From positions 47,151,817 through 47,215,816 of the forward strand of contig NC_090981.1 in NCBI RefSeq assembly GCF_040807025.1: DNA of 64,000 bases. Direction: 5' to 3'. Positions 52,301 to 62,892 of the stretch are shown piece after piece. The notes beneath the pieces are model-generated. The model saw only the letters and a program-made list of their open reading frames with translations, was not told the origin of the DNA and did no database searches. Origin of the DNA: Struthio camelus. Its lineage: Eukaryota > Chordata > Aves > Struthioniformes > Struthionidae. Numbering within the stretch: the stretch's first letter is position 1; the number at the start of each line of letters is the position of its first letter. The translations under genes were made by a program, and so were the position numbers.

Positions 52301-54741
52301 AGAAAAGGAACATTACAAGCTTTATCCAGCTCCTATTAAAATTATTCAAGCCATTGGCTTCATTTGAAGCTGGATGGAGCTCTGTAGAAATATTTTCAAA
52401 CTACATGGCATATTATTTCAGAAGTAGCTACATTCTTCTGTTCTTGCAAGTGTTTGTTGTAATGTCTGATAAATTTCACATGAAGATGCTGGAGATTTAT
52501 GAGTTGCCATTGTTGTTTTTGTCTGTGCTCTCCTAAGGCCACAACCTGTAGAGCTCACTTGTCCAACATTTTCGCAGTGTACATTTCTGAAATCCTGCAT
52601 GTTAAAAATACTACATCATAACAAAACCTCTGAAATAACACCAGGAGACATTGCTCTTGCCTAACATCAGAGAATCACGTGTTCTAATTCTGCTTAAGGA
52701 AACCTAATCATATTCAGCATATGAGAAAAAGAGCTGCATGCAGTTTGAGATGACATGATCATTTGCATTGGAGGTAAAAATGAAGGGCCATTAATTTTAT
52801 AGCATTAAATGAAGAGAAGTGTTAGACCTCTATAATTAGCTTCAATGAACACATTTCAAAGACATCTTCACAAATGAATGTAGGAAATGTGTATCTATAT
52901 ATGCTGTTGAGAGAAAATTATTATATTTAGTCCAACCTCATATACCGCATCGTTGCAAATGTAAATATATATGCCTTGGCATATTTCTAGCTCTTTAAAA
53001 TTGATTTAACTACTCTGCCCTATTAGTGGACATAATTCCAAAATAGTAATATAAAGGTTTCATTGTAACTGTTGATCTCCAGTCATCTGCGGTTCTCTGA
53101 ATACAAGCAGCGCATTTAAAACCCGTGTGAATTCGTCAGTACCTGCCGCATTGTCCAGCTCTATAACAGCTTATCAGACAGCCACTTTAAATGTACTTAA
53201 ACCACTTTATACTAAAATAATTCGCTTGTTTTTAGTTTCGGGGGGGGTTATTATTATTTCAAGGATTTTTTGTACTGGGAGAGATTTACTGCAATTGGAA
53301 TCAGTCATTGCAATGCTGTAATCTAGTTTTGTGGAGAGGTGCTCCACAAAAACCAAGAGAAGTAATCAAATATAAAAGAAATAGGAAATAGTCTCCATTT
53401 TAAAAATAACTAAAGAAATCTGATCTAACTTATCAGATCTAACTCAGAGGAAGGGCAACACCAGTTCTTCATGGAAGGTGTCAGTGGTCTATAGGAAGTC
53501 AACAAAATATGGAAAACCAATAAGACCAAGAGCTTGAAACAGAGACAAGAAAAGTCCCGTAACCATGGGAGCCCAGGGCTGCCTTGATTGACCAAATAAA
53601 AGTTCATTTCACCTGCTGCACTTTCTCTGATGTGATGACCTTTACAAACGTGTTGCTACAAAGACAATTTCTATTGGATTAAACCTCCCTTCCAAAATAT
53701 TTGCTTCCATTATTTTAGATAACTCTAATAACGGCAGAAATTCTTGATATCCACAGAAATATCAATCCTTTTAAAAGTACTTTCCTCAGAGGTTTTCTTA
53801 CTTACATTGCCACCTCTACTTAAGCTGAATATTTCTTTCTTCTCACATAGAGCACAAATGCTCTTCACCTCCCTTCAGTAAACCAGTAACTGACTCCTAC
53901 ATTGCTACCTTGCCTCTTCTTAGTTACCTTTCTCAGTTAAGGAAACCCAGGCCTTCTGAGCACCCTTACTATCACAATGTTTCAATGATCTTGTATATCA
54001 ACTAATAAATTTGGCTGATGTTTTCCAGTTTGTATTAGCCAGCCAAGCGCCCTCAAAAATCCAGTTTTTAGGACACATTGAAAATCCCTGCCTCAATGTA
54101 GACCATGGAGATGTCACTGAGGGTTCTTCTGCCATGTATTATACAGTCAAGGCAGTCCTTTAGAAGGACACTTTCTGTGCACCCATTGACTGACCTTTTT
54201 CCATCATATCAAACCTTCCTCTCCTCCCCAGTCTCCTCCTCAAAGACAGTGATGTCAAACTTACCTCTGCCAGAGCTGCCTGCCTCAAACAATGTTTTAA
54301 AGTAAACAACTAGGCTATTTCCTGCCATTCAGCCCCAGACGCTGCTAGGATGAAGCCCTCTTAAATATCTGCTCTGCACCTGGACTTCTTTCCTTGATCT
54401 CCTTCTCTCTCTCCTTCACCGTGATTCCTACTTGCTGAAGGTCATGCTGCAAGCATCTGTGAAGAGCCATGCTGGCCAGATGTTACAGTACAGAGCAAGG
54501 AGCTGAAGCCTTTCCGTTAACACTACCCTTTGTTTTGTAAATGCCCATCTCATATTGCAGCTGGGGCCATGATGCTCCATAGTCTGCCAGTCTCTCTAGT
54601 TCAGATCAGAGCTGGGTCTGCTCTGGGTAGCAGTTCTCTCATATTTCCTTATCTGCCTGTCCTTACTAACCATCTGTCACTATCATCCATGAAACAAACA
54701 ACCAAGTTCCTAGCTTCTATATCAAAGCTGAACATTCATTT

Positions 54742-54779
54742 AAATCAGTGGAATCACACTAGGGACAAATTTGGTCCAG
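54742..54779. repeat. Degenerate dispersed repeat patch
   Basis: Resembles the patch at 25664-25697, sharing the exact 11-mer atttggtccag (54769-54779) preceded by a 'cagtgga..cac' type stretch. Confidence 0.35.
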
Positions 54780-54879
54780 CATCTAACTGGACTATAAAGA
54801 ACTTTCCCTCAGAAGTTCCCTAGGGCTAATTCAAGCAGCACTGTAAAAATAATACGAAAACATTAGTATGAGGGAGAAT

Positions 54880-55092
54880 ATGGAGACAGAGGAATAGGAA
54901 ATCTGGGCTCTTCTCGTAGTTTGACCACTAACAAAACATGTGACTTTGGACTTTCATCTCTTTTTCCCCTTCCACCTTTATCTGCTTTCTATATTTAGGC
55001 TGTAGGCTTGCTGTGGCAAAGATTTGTTCTTACTATGTGTTTGTACAGCACTTAGCACAACAGGGCACCAATGACCACTAGAATTAATGAAG
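54880..55092 (+). mobile_element. MIR-type SINE, well preserved
   Basis: The order of landmarks fits a MIR-type SINE of the sort common in sauropsids: 'aatctgggctctt', 'gtttgaccact', 'catgtgactttgg', a 'ctctttttcccc' pyrimidine stretch, 'ctatatttaggctgtagg', then 'ctatgtgtttgtacagcact' and 'agcacaacagggcacc'. It covers most of the element from near the 5' body to the 3' part. It is diverged but full enough to be sure it is a SINE of this type, while the subfamily is uncertain. Confidence 0.8.
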
Positions 55093-58000
55093 AACCCCTA
55101 AAAGCAGTAGATCTAATCCTCAGAATGCCTCTCATGGACCTTTTGATGGTCCTTCTGATTTGTGGGCTGAAAAGCAGGTATGACAAAGGAAAATGAGAAA
55201 GAGATAGCTAGGCCTACACAACAAATTAGAGACTGACAAACTGTGTGTGTAAGAGGTAGGGTCACTTGGCTGGATGGCCAATAGGCTGGGAGGCCCATGG
55301 GACACAGCCCATGCGGCACCTCTGCCTGGGGTCTGTTTCCACCTCCCTGGAGGAAACAGAGGACAGCTGTTGGAGCAGCGAATGCTCGCCAGGGGTCAAG
55401 CACACCACAGCCTACAGGTGGCGGAGAGGACGGGCCACCAGTGGGCGAGCAAATGTCTGCACATCTGCAGCAGAGGCTGCTGCTGTGCTGTCTGTGCGGG
55501 CAGGAGCGGGGCAGAGCTAGTCCACGCAGGTGAGCTCACTCTGCAGTTTCTTGCTCCTGCTAAAAATATGAGACAACAGGCATTCTCGGCTAGCAGCCAA
55601 ATCCCCATCTCTGCATGCATATAAGTGCCTCCAAACTGGCAGGACCATCATGGGCTAAATCAGACTTTAAAACCAAATTGCAGACAGTCTTCTAAAGGGA
55701 AGAGAACATTCAAGACAAAGAAGGACAAGATTAATACTAGGTAAAACGTAAACACCTAAATAGATAAAAAACAACAAATTGATCTAAGAGGATAAAATAT
55801 AGTGATAGGTGAAATGAAACATACGAATGAACAAACAATAGTCAATACAACCTGCATATTTGGGGCACCCAGAGAGAAGGTAGTCAGGCTCTGGGACTCT
55901 AAATATTCTGGCTCTAGCAAAATCTCATTTTCTGCGGGGCATATTTAACCACATGCAGAAAATCTTGTGAGATGAAGGCAGACAAGACAAGGAAAAGGGA
56001 CAGGATGGGTCTATTGATCTGCACAACCTTTTATTTTGAGGGAAACAAAATCCAGGAAGATTCCAATTTGCAACTGAAAGAGCAAAAACCTTAAACAGAA
56101 AAAATAGAGCGCCAATGTGTACTGATCCACCAGCTACATTAAGGAAAGCAAATATTATTGAACTAGCAATGTGTGACATTATAGCATTTTTATACAGGCT
56201 ATCTGATAAAACAAAAGTACATTAAAGAAGAAAAAAAGGAAGACACCACAACAAAGCACTGAGCTAAGCAACCTGAGACAATGAGAGTATCTTGGGGATA
56301 GTTAACCAATTTAAAATTAGCCATGCATATTTCTCTACCTAGAGATAAACCAATGAGCTCCAAATAGTCTGACCTGGTAAAAACAGGATGAAGGAAAACA
56401 ACAGAGAAATAATTTTTCAATGTGGTCTCAACAAAGCACCGTAAAATCATCATACCTGAATAATAGGTCTTCCTGAAAGCAGCCCAGCAGCCCTGTCTCT
56501 GCATCACTCAGCACTGCCTTAGTACTTCACTTCATGTGAGGCAATTACTAGAGGCTTTATTTTGCACGGACTAGCTTCTGTTAAGCACCTAGAAAAAAGA
56601 TAGACTTGCAGTTTTATCTGCTTTTCCATAGCACTCCAGATCACAAAGATTTCTCAGTATCCAGAGGTTCTTTCTTCTGTCTACTCAGAAATGATTAGCT
56701 CTATATATACTTTTTCTCCTCCCCAAATTTTGTATAGACTGCTGGTCAGGGAAGGTGAGGATTCTGTGGTGGTAGTAGAGCTATGATAGGTAGAGATGCT
56801 TAGATATTTGAAGACATTTTTGTAAGAAATACTTTATTGCTAGGGTGGCTTTTATGTTTTCGTTTTATAGCAGAAATTCCAGGTGCATCTATGTGGATAT
56901 ACTGAGCTCCTGAGCATGGTTTTTTTCATTTTCAGATATGCTATATTTGTGCCCAGACCATATGGCTCTTTCTCTTTGTTAAGCCGAACCACATGGCAAG
57001 ATTTCTCTAGTTCTGCCACAAATGCTGGGTCTTGTTGACATGTGTGGTGCCATACTAAAGCCCAGCTAATCAACAGTCTCTACGAAGATGAAGGAAAGTG
57101 ACTCTCCAACTATTATGCTTTACCAGTTTTCCTAATGCTTCAAGAAATTCATTCAGAGGAGTTTCTGACCACGTGAAGAGATCCTACCAACTGACTTTTT
57201 ATTATATTTGTTCTGTATTTCTAATAATATACCTCAGGGGTTTTGGAGATATTGCCTATGCGGAATCCCCAGGAGGGAAGGTTTCCCAGCTCATCCTCAC
57301 ATGCTAGTTCAGTGAGATGGAATGAGGAGCTGCCGTTTCATGTCAAAGATTCGGTGCATCCCTTTGCATTTGTCGGCTCTGCTTTAAATAGGTAGCTGAG
57401 AAGAAAATACTTCTCCATAAAGGTGAAGCTAGAAGCAAACAGAACAAAGAAGACTTCAGTTTGGTCTTGAATCTAGTTCATCTCTACAGCTGGGCAAGGC
57501 TGCAAAAGAAGGGAGGCTGGTGGAAGGAAAGAAGAAAGGAAGGAAGGCAGGCAGGCAGGCAGGCTGGTCAAATAAGCTTTTACATGAGCACTGCATGTTT
57601 AGGTGATGCTCCTGTTCAGGACCTGAGTCCTAGCTACTTTTTGCACCCCCATGGCACAGCGTGGACTGCCAGGGTGTCTATTCTTTACTGCTCACTCTGT
57701 ATGCTCAGAGATTCAGAGCTCAAGCTGTGAAATTAAACTAGGAACTTAAAGGTGTGGACAGAAGGTAAGCTAAGACACTTTCTAGCATTTGAGTGTGGGC
57801 TGATCTGTCAGTACAGAAACAACCAGTACTATTTACATCTCATCCAGGGAAAGGATTACTGCAAGATATATTGATGCCTGGCAGTAATACTGGCTTATGT
57901 CTGTTGAGATTATTTCCCAGGCATTTGGCCACACCAGGGTTGCTGGAACACATCCCTTTTCAGGCAGGCACCTGCTGCTCCTCATGGGGGTGGTGGTGGC

Positions 58001-58939
58001 ATGCCCCTGGTCACCCAGCTCCTCTTGATGCTTTTCTAGCTTTCAGGTGGGGCCCCATTTATCTGACTGCTCAGTGTTTGGGGGCTTTGGACAGCTGAAT
58101 GATGTCAGAAATGTGTCTGTAAATGCTTGAAGTGAAGGGTCACGTCACTGAGATTAATGAGGTTTTACAGGTGTGTTTTATTCTGTTTTTTGTTTTAGGG
58201 TTTTTTTTTCTGGACTTGCTTGGAAGCCCCTTGAAGTAAGTCGAGCTGATATATGCTTGGATGTATTGCTTTTAAATCTGGGGCTCATTTTCTCAATATG
58301 TGCTATATTCTCAATATGTGGATGTTATTTTTAAGTATGCAATTCATGCGCCTGCACAGAACTGTGTGCAAAATCTGCATTAAGGTCTGGACATGATATA
58401 CTTAATAGTCTCTCTTGAAGATTTTCTCTCTAACGGCTTCTAATTTCTTTGGTTTATTGTTCACTGTATGCATGTGGAGAAGTGTATGTCTGGATGATCT
58501 GGAGTTTTTGACTTATCAATTATGTAACGATTTATTTACTTAGAATTGGAATTATAAAATATGCTAATAGTTCATATCCTCATTATTACAGAAAGTCACC
58601 GTTATTGAGGAAGGAAGATAAAAGAAATCCCTCTCCCACAACCCTATCTAAGGATACCTCCCTACGTCCCAGTCAGCTTTGTCTGTTAATCCTTTCCCCC
58701 ATCATTCCTAGGAATGCATAACTTAAGGCACATTTACTGATAACTTTAAATTATGATACAATTTTTGTGGCTATTTTCTTTAAACTGGCAGATTCTAATC
58801 TTTCATCCCTCAAATGGCAGCCAACACTCTGCTCCTTCCTGATACATGATTTCTTTTATCATTTTATTTTGAAATACATATAATAAGTTATGCCTTTTTT
58901 CTATTTCTCCAAATAAATTGCATTTAGGTTTCACACTCC
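55093..58939. other. Unique non-coding sequence with a GC-rich block
   Basis: A GC-richer patch at 55260-55545 contains a CCAAT-type motif near 55278 and ends at a good donor (CGCAG/GTGAGC at 55530). Plus-strand frames of up to 116 codons run through it without recognisable motif. A GGAA/GGCA repeat lies at 57522-57564. The rest is AT-rich, and nothing else was recognised. Confidence 0.45.
57522..57564 (+). repeat. (GGAA)n/(GGCA)n compound microsatellite
   Basis: GGAA/GAAA units give way to five GGCA units. Purine-rich on the plus strand. Confidence 0.85.
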
Positions 58940-59119
58940 CAGGGTTTTACTCCTATTTCTGAGTGGGAAAAAATGGGTCATTACAAGAACATAATCTCTT
59001 TGATTATTTGTGAGAACTGGAACTGGAGTATGATTTTGGATAGAGATGTGGGACTTGGTATTAGTCATTCCAGAAGAGGGCATTTTAAATAGACTGACAC
59101 CAGTCCTTGTTGTTGCTTT
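58940..59119 (-). pseudogene. Integrase C-terminal relic of gypsy fossil
   Basis: KATTRTGVSLFKMPSSGMTN (from 59119) resembles the segment after the Ty3/gypsy integrase core, in which a TTG.SP.xLxFGR-type stretch is typical. RDYVLVMTHFFPLRNRSKTL (58999-58940) resembles the C-terminal end, where an RSY.V.T stretch and RRNR are usual. Both lie within a 100-codon minus frame (59233-58931). The integrase zinc-finger and DDE core could not be recognised upstream. Confidence 0.55.
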
Positions 59120-59845
59120 TAACCTGCAGAGATATATTAGCCATGTTTTAGTATTACATGCCATTCCAGTCAGACATGCCCAGTCTGCCAGTAAATTCAG
59201 CATTATTTCTATGCATGATTTAGATGGCTGCATTGTTCATTGACTGCTCAGGACCAGGAGCCAGGCAAAGCTCTCTCTGCTCACTCTCTCAGCACCAGTT
59301 GGTCACAGCTATGCAACACAAACACTGCCGTCAGTCATTCAGCCAGGTGCTTTTGGAGCCTTTTAAAGATACAGGTTACCATGCTTCCTTCTTCCAGTTA
59401 GACATAACATCAATAACAATTAACAATCATATTGATATATTTAAAATTCATACTATCGATGTATTAACTAACCTAACTAGAGATGCTAGCCATTGGATAG
59501 TGGTAAACCTGTTGGTTCTTTCCAAACCATACTCTTATTCTCACTGTTCCAGGCAAGAATGACTGAAGTTTGTGTGACACCTTTCTTTGACAAAATGTTT
59601 GATTTTGTATCCCTTACCTGTGCGGCTTCCGGGATTGGAAGAAGAGGTTAGCTACACTCTGTAGTTTGTGCCTGTTTTAAGGGACACCCTCACATATCAC
59701 CTGGCACTGATACCATCTTCAGCCAAATTCTCAAAACAGTGCCATTTTTGTCAAACGGACACAGTTTCTTTGATCCCAAATCATCATTTGTTTGTTTTCT
59801 CGCTTCCGTCTTTTTGTGCATCTGCAGTCTCCAGCGGAGCTGGTA

Positions 59846-60385
59846 TTAACTTCTAGCAACACAAACATTCTGATTTTTCAGGTTTTGGCTGACCAAAAGG
59901 GCAGCAAGGTACAACTCACACACACTTCTTTGATAATGTTCTGTAATAGAAACACTAAATAACTGTAATACTAAATGTAAGTGTTTTAATATTTTGGTAC
60001 TGTTTTCCACCAAACCAGATGAAAAGTAGTAAGAACTAGTGATTACCGTGCCCAAAGAAGAGCTTACTTGCTTGAAAGTCCTGCTCTTCAAACCTAAGCC
60101 GCCTTTGTCAGGCACTGCAATGTCAAAGTTTCTACGTCTAGTAATAATAGTTGTGATATGCATGATCACATCTTTAGTTATATTGTCTTTTATGGTGGAG
60201 ACAATCATCTGTGACAAGTCTATGTTATTTAGCTTTTTCCAAGAGACATAAACACATCTACAGGAACTCCACTTTTCATCTACCACTAGTCTGGCCTCAT
60301 TTCCAACTGCATTTCTGGCATTTGCAGTCCCCATTTCATTCGAAGTTTTTTTTTTTTTTAAAGCTGATTGATACATATATAACAT
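59846..60385 (-). other. 179-codon open frame of unknown nature
   Basis: This minus-strand frame starts just after the gypsy RNase H and occupies the place expected for the integrase N-terminal part. The translation shows no integrase zinc finger or DDE motif that I can see. An uninterrupted T14 (plus strand, 60346-60359) within it becomes a lysine run. It may be decayed integrase, another inserted sequence, or a chance frame. No function is claimed. Confidence 0.25.
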
Positions 60386-60418
60386 CTTTCCCTGGATTTT
60401 TGTTCTACTGCTATTGTC

Positions 60419-60785
60419 AATGCTCTGCCAAGTGCTTTTGCAATAGCTAGATCTCTCCTAGGATTACAGTCAAACAGTCGATCATAAATCTTCAGATAAA
60501 ATGAAATCCCTTTAGTCTTGGATAACATTTGCCAAGCCCATTTTGGTCATCCTGATAAATGTTATGTGGCCAGTCTCTGCTGACATTGGCCTCTCAGAAA
60601 TAAAGTTCTGAAACCTTTTACATGCACGGACTAAGCTCCCTTGTCCACGTAAGCGAACTGACTTCCAGTTTTTATTGATACCTATAGCATGTATGTTACA
60701 ACTCTCCAGAAATGACCTTACAGAGGTGTGAGGACCATATCATCATCCTCTTTGGAAGCATCTGTGAATAAGATAGGTTTAAGCT
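60419..60785 (-). pseudogene. RNase H region of gypsy fossil
   Basis: ELKPILFTDASKEDDD carries the TDAS start of the Ty3/gypsy RNase H, with TDASK at 60765-60751. ACKRFQNFISERP (60625-60587) and ETGH (60577-60566) correspond to the later segment with its ETDH motif, the aspartate being replaced by glycine. YDRLFDCNPRRDLAIAKALG (from 60486) is the end of the domain, where Ty3/gypsy RNase H has a YxPGK..ADALSR-type stretch. Frames change between these parts. This is the clearest single piece of evidence for the family. Confidence 0.8.
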
Positions 60786-60851
60786 CAGGGTGGGACCTTG
60801 ATAATTACCTCAGTTTTGCAAACTTTTGTTAAGGTTTGCATTTATGCCTCT

Positions 60852-61121
60852 GACATTCTTGGTCAGTAGCTCTCTCAGGATGCTTTTCTAAGCAGACAGT
60901 TTAAGCCCAAATGCCCATATATATGTCAGTATTTCCAGGAATCTTTATATTCTCTCTGTCAATGTAGAGGCACTAGTGATGGCTTTAACCTTACCAGGAC
61001 TTATATACCTTGCTATATGATATGTCTCCTTGTATATAACTTAATTTACAAAGATTTTACTTATGTTTATCTAACTTCCGCTCAGCAGCTCTTTCCTAAG
61101 TAACCTCTGCTCATGCTCTTC
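60852..61121 (-). pseudogene. Reverse-transcriptase thumb/connection of gypsy fossil
   Basis: EEHEQRL (61121-61101) is the start of the segment that follows the catalytic YxDD motif in Ty3/gypsy reverse transcriptase. About 110 bases on, KVKAITSA (first codon 60992), then RFLEILTYIWAFGLKLSA, KSILRELLTKNV (ending 60852) follow the usual spacing of the connection region, with two in-frame stops. The catalytic YxDD region itself is not recognisable, and the sequence at about 61160-61400 does not read as reverse transcriptase. It may be an insertion or be too decayed. Confidence 0.75.
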
Positions 61122-61859
61122 TATTCTTTTCCTCTAGATCAAAGAATGTTTTTATATAGCCTCTCATAACTTCTGTACAATAAAAAATGCACTGTAGTAT
61201 TTCCTGTGAAATATATATGAATTATAATATGAGGACAGTATATTGTAGGAACATGCCAAATATTGCTGGCACTTAAAATGTAGGAAATTATTTTCCATTG
61301 AATTTCTCTCTTCCAGTAAGGAGAAGAAAATGACCAGTTATTCCCACATGAATTTAATTCTTTATTGTATATATAACCAAAATATTCTGCCATTTTATTG
61401 TACAATGACCAGTTACCATTTCTGTTCTGAGGGATCTTCCAGTCACTTTAGGATTCCAGAGCAATGAATCTCTCAGATATTTCCGTGTCTGTCCTGGGTG
61501 AAAGGAGTTTAACCACAGGCCTGAAGCATGAGATAGATGGGTTCCTTCCATCTTATTCAACATGCAATAGAAAGCTTCCTTTTCCCTGAGGAGCCTTCCT
61601 CTGCTTCCTCTTTCTCAATGGTTGTGCCTCTCCAGAAAGTACAAACTTTAAATGACACCAAAGGAGTGACACATTTTCCCATAAAACCAAATCCTTTTCT
61701 CCAAGATAAAGGTGTCAGTTGCCTTATCCCCATATTTCCTTCTCAGGGAAAAGATCACCCTCCAAATCTTCAGTTTTATTAATCATCTTTGCTGCCTATA
61801 CTTTTCTTTCTATGCTTACACGAGAGTTTCTAGCACCATGGGCACATGTTTGTTACTGA

Positions 61860-62074
61860 AAGATCCACCTGAGGTCATTTTGGTGAGGAGGGCCATCCAG
61901 CCCTGAAACAGGTTACTTGGAGAGGCTACAGAATCTCCATCCTTGGACATTTTCCACACTTAAGTAGACAATGCCATGGCTGACCTTACAAGGTGCTTGC
62001 AAAAGTCCTGCTTTGAGCAGAAGGCCAGATCAGGTGTCTCCACAGGCTGTCCCTACCAACCAACATTTCTGTAA
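61860..62074 (+). mobile_element. CR1 LINE 3' end inside the gypsy fossil
   Basis: The plus strand shows the CR1 3' end: 'ccctgaaacaggttacttgg', 'gaatctccatccttggaca', 'gtcctgctttgagcagaagg', and the terminal 'gtccctaccaaccaacattt'. It is 5'-truncated and the left edge is approximate. On its two sides the minus strand carries protease-like pieces (PLTFLLD at 62095-62075, and a GARNS-like piece near 61837), so this copy seems to have landed within the gypsy protease. That would make it younger than the gypsy element. Confidence 0.85.
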
Positions 62075-62246
62075 GTCTAGCAGAAAAGTTAAGGGCCTAT
62101 CCACCTTCAGCTGTGATGCTGGCCAGTACTTCTCAGAGGACTTTCTAGGAGCCAACATTGCTATTGTCAGCCTCTATCTAAGCAGTGCACTATGCAAGGT
62201 CTCGGAAATTTTTTTAAGTTGCATAATTCACTGTAATGCCTCCATT

Positions 62247-62288
62247 TTTAAATGCTGGGCACTATCTTGATTTGTGTTGTTTGCCACA
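62247..62288 (-). pseudogene. Zinc-knuckle-like motif of the gypsy Gag
   Basis: CGKQHKSR, then a stop, then CPAF is read from 62288 downward. It resembles the nucleic-acid-binding zinc knuckle that follows the capsid-like domain in vertebrate gypsy Gag. The first cysteine of the knuckle is not visible, and an in-frame stop interrupts the motif. It lies in a third frame relative to the two Gag pieces upstream. Confidence 0.65.
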
Positions 62289-62592
62289 ACTTCATGCTAG
62301 TTTTTATGGATTCGAGCTTTGATCCTGGTGACTCTGCCACATGTCTACTTTCATGCTGCTTTGGATTCCCCAGTGCTCATTGTGGACAGCTTTCTCCACT
62401 TCCCACGAGCTTCAGATGGAAGTAGCTAACTATTTTTTGCCTGGCAAATTCTAATTGCCTTGTCAAATGCTATTTCTGGATCTTCCAGTTGCTCCTCTGA
62501 GTGTCTGTCACAATAGTCTCACCCCTGATCAGGGACTTGATTAACCCCTCCAGCCAGACAGCGAGATTGCCTCCTTAGGGTTTGATCATTCA

Positions 62593-62892
62593 GAAGACTT
62601 CTGTTTTCTCCTTCTTCTTTTTGTCTCTATTTAAAAACATATAAACCATATGTTGAAGACTCATATGAAAGCCAATACATTCATACAAAGTGCAGTATTC
62701 CTCAAATTTATGTATGACAGTTTCATAGTTAGCCCTCTCTGCATGAGTTAACTGAAAACTATTAAAAACATCAAGTGCCTGAGAATCACTGATTGCCAGA
62801 AATAAAGCCAGTTTCTGATGATCTGCCCTCTTGTTGGCAGTTACAACTTGCAGAGATAGGGAAAATTCCTGCCTGAACTATCTCCAGTTCTC
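62593..62892 (-). pseudogene. Gag-like region of the Ty3/gypsy fossil
   Basis: Gag forms the retrotransposon particle. From 62892 the minus strand reads ENWR, a stop (62880-62878), then FRQEFSLSLQ, later LALFLAISDSQALDVFNSFQ and HKFEEYC. This is the tryptophan-rich and leucine-rich arrangement of the retrotransposon Gag (Retrotrans_gag) capsid-like domain. The single frame runs about 100 codons with one internal stop and ends at a stop at 62592-62590. A later piece, AFDKAIRICQAKN (first base of its alanine codon 62470), is the usual end of this domain but lies in another frame, so at least one frameshift occurred. The upstream start of gag is not recognisable. Confidence 0.8.

Larger units (their letters stand above)
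38106..54879. other. Mostly unique non-coding sequence
   Basis: No known gene was found in this long stretch. It contains an AT-rich complex block at about 39830-40060 with an octamer ATGCAAAT at 39952-39959, an (AAT)n tract at 41196-41225, a 20-bp palindrome at 42651-42670, two small acceptor/donor pairs at 45730-45779 and 46261-46300, and another AT-rich block at about 52740-53330. Frames at 40720-41163 (minus, 147 codons) and 40762-41103 (plus, 113 codons) overlap and have no recognisable motif. Confidence 0.45.
58940..62892 (-). mobile_element. Ty3/gypsy LTR retrotransposon fossil
   Basis: Minus-strand reading gives a canonical Ty3/gypsy order: Gag-like region (62892 downward), zinc-knuckle-like motif (62288-62247), protease active-site region (about 62095-62075), reverse-transcriptase thumb/connection (61121-60852), RNase H (about 60785-60419), and integrase C-terminal region (59119-58940). 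The parts lie in different frames with many stops, so no protein can be made. The gag-pro-RT-RH-IN order excludes the Gmr1 type, in which integrase comes first. No LTR pair, primer-binding site or polypurine tract was convincingly found. A plus-strand CR1 end interrupts the protease. The exact ends are unknown, so the given limits are those of recognisable coding relics. An endogenous retrovirus is less likely because of the RNase H and zinc-knuckle features. Confidence 0.8.

Noticed and set aside
60419..60785. DIRS-type element from the RNase H relic
   Set aside because: The ending resembling the Ty3/gypsy YxPGK..ADALSR stretch, together with Gag and protease relics upstream, fits Ty3/gypsy. 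No tyrosine recombinase was seen.
58940..62892. Domesticated or intact retroelement gene
   Set aside because: Parts lie in different frames with internal stops, and a CR1 interrupts the protease, so no continuous protein is encoded.
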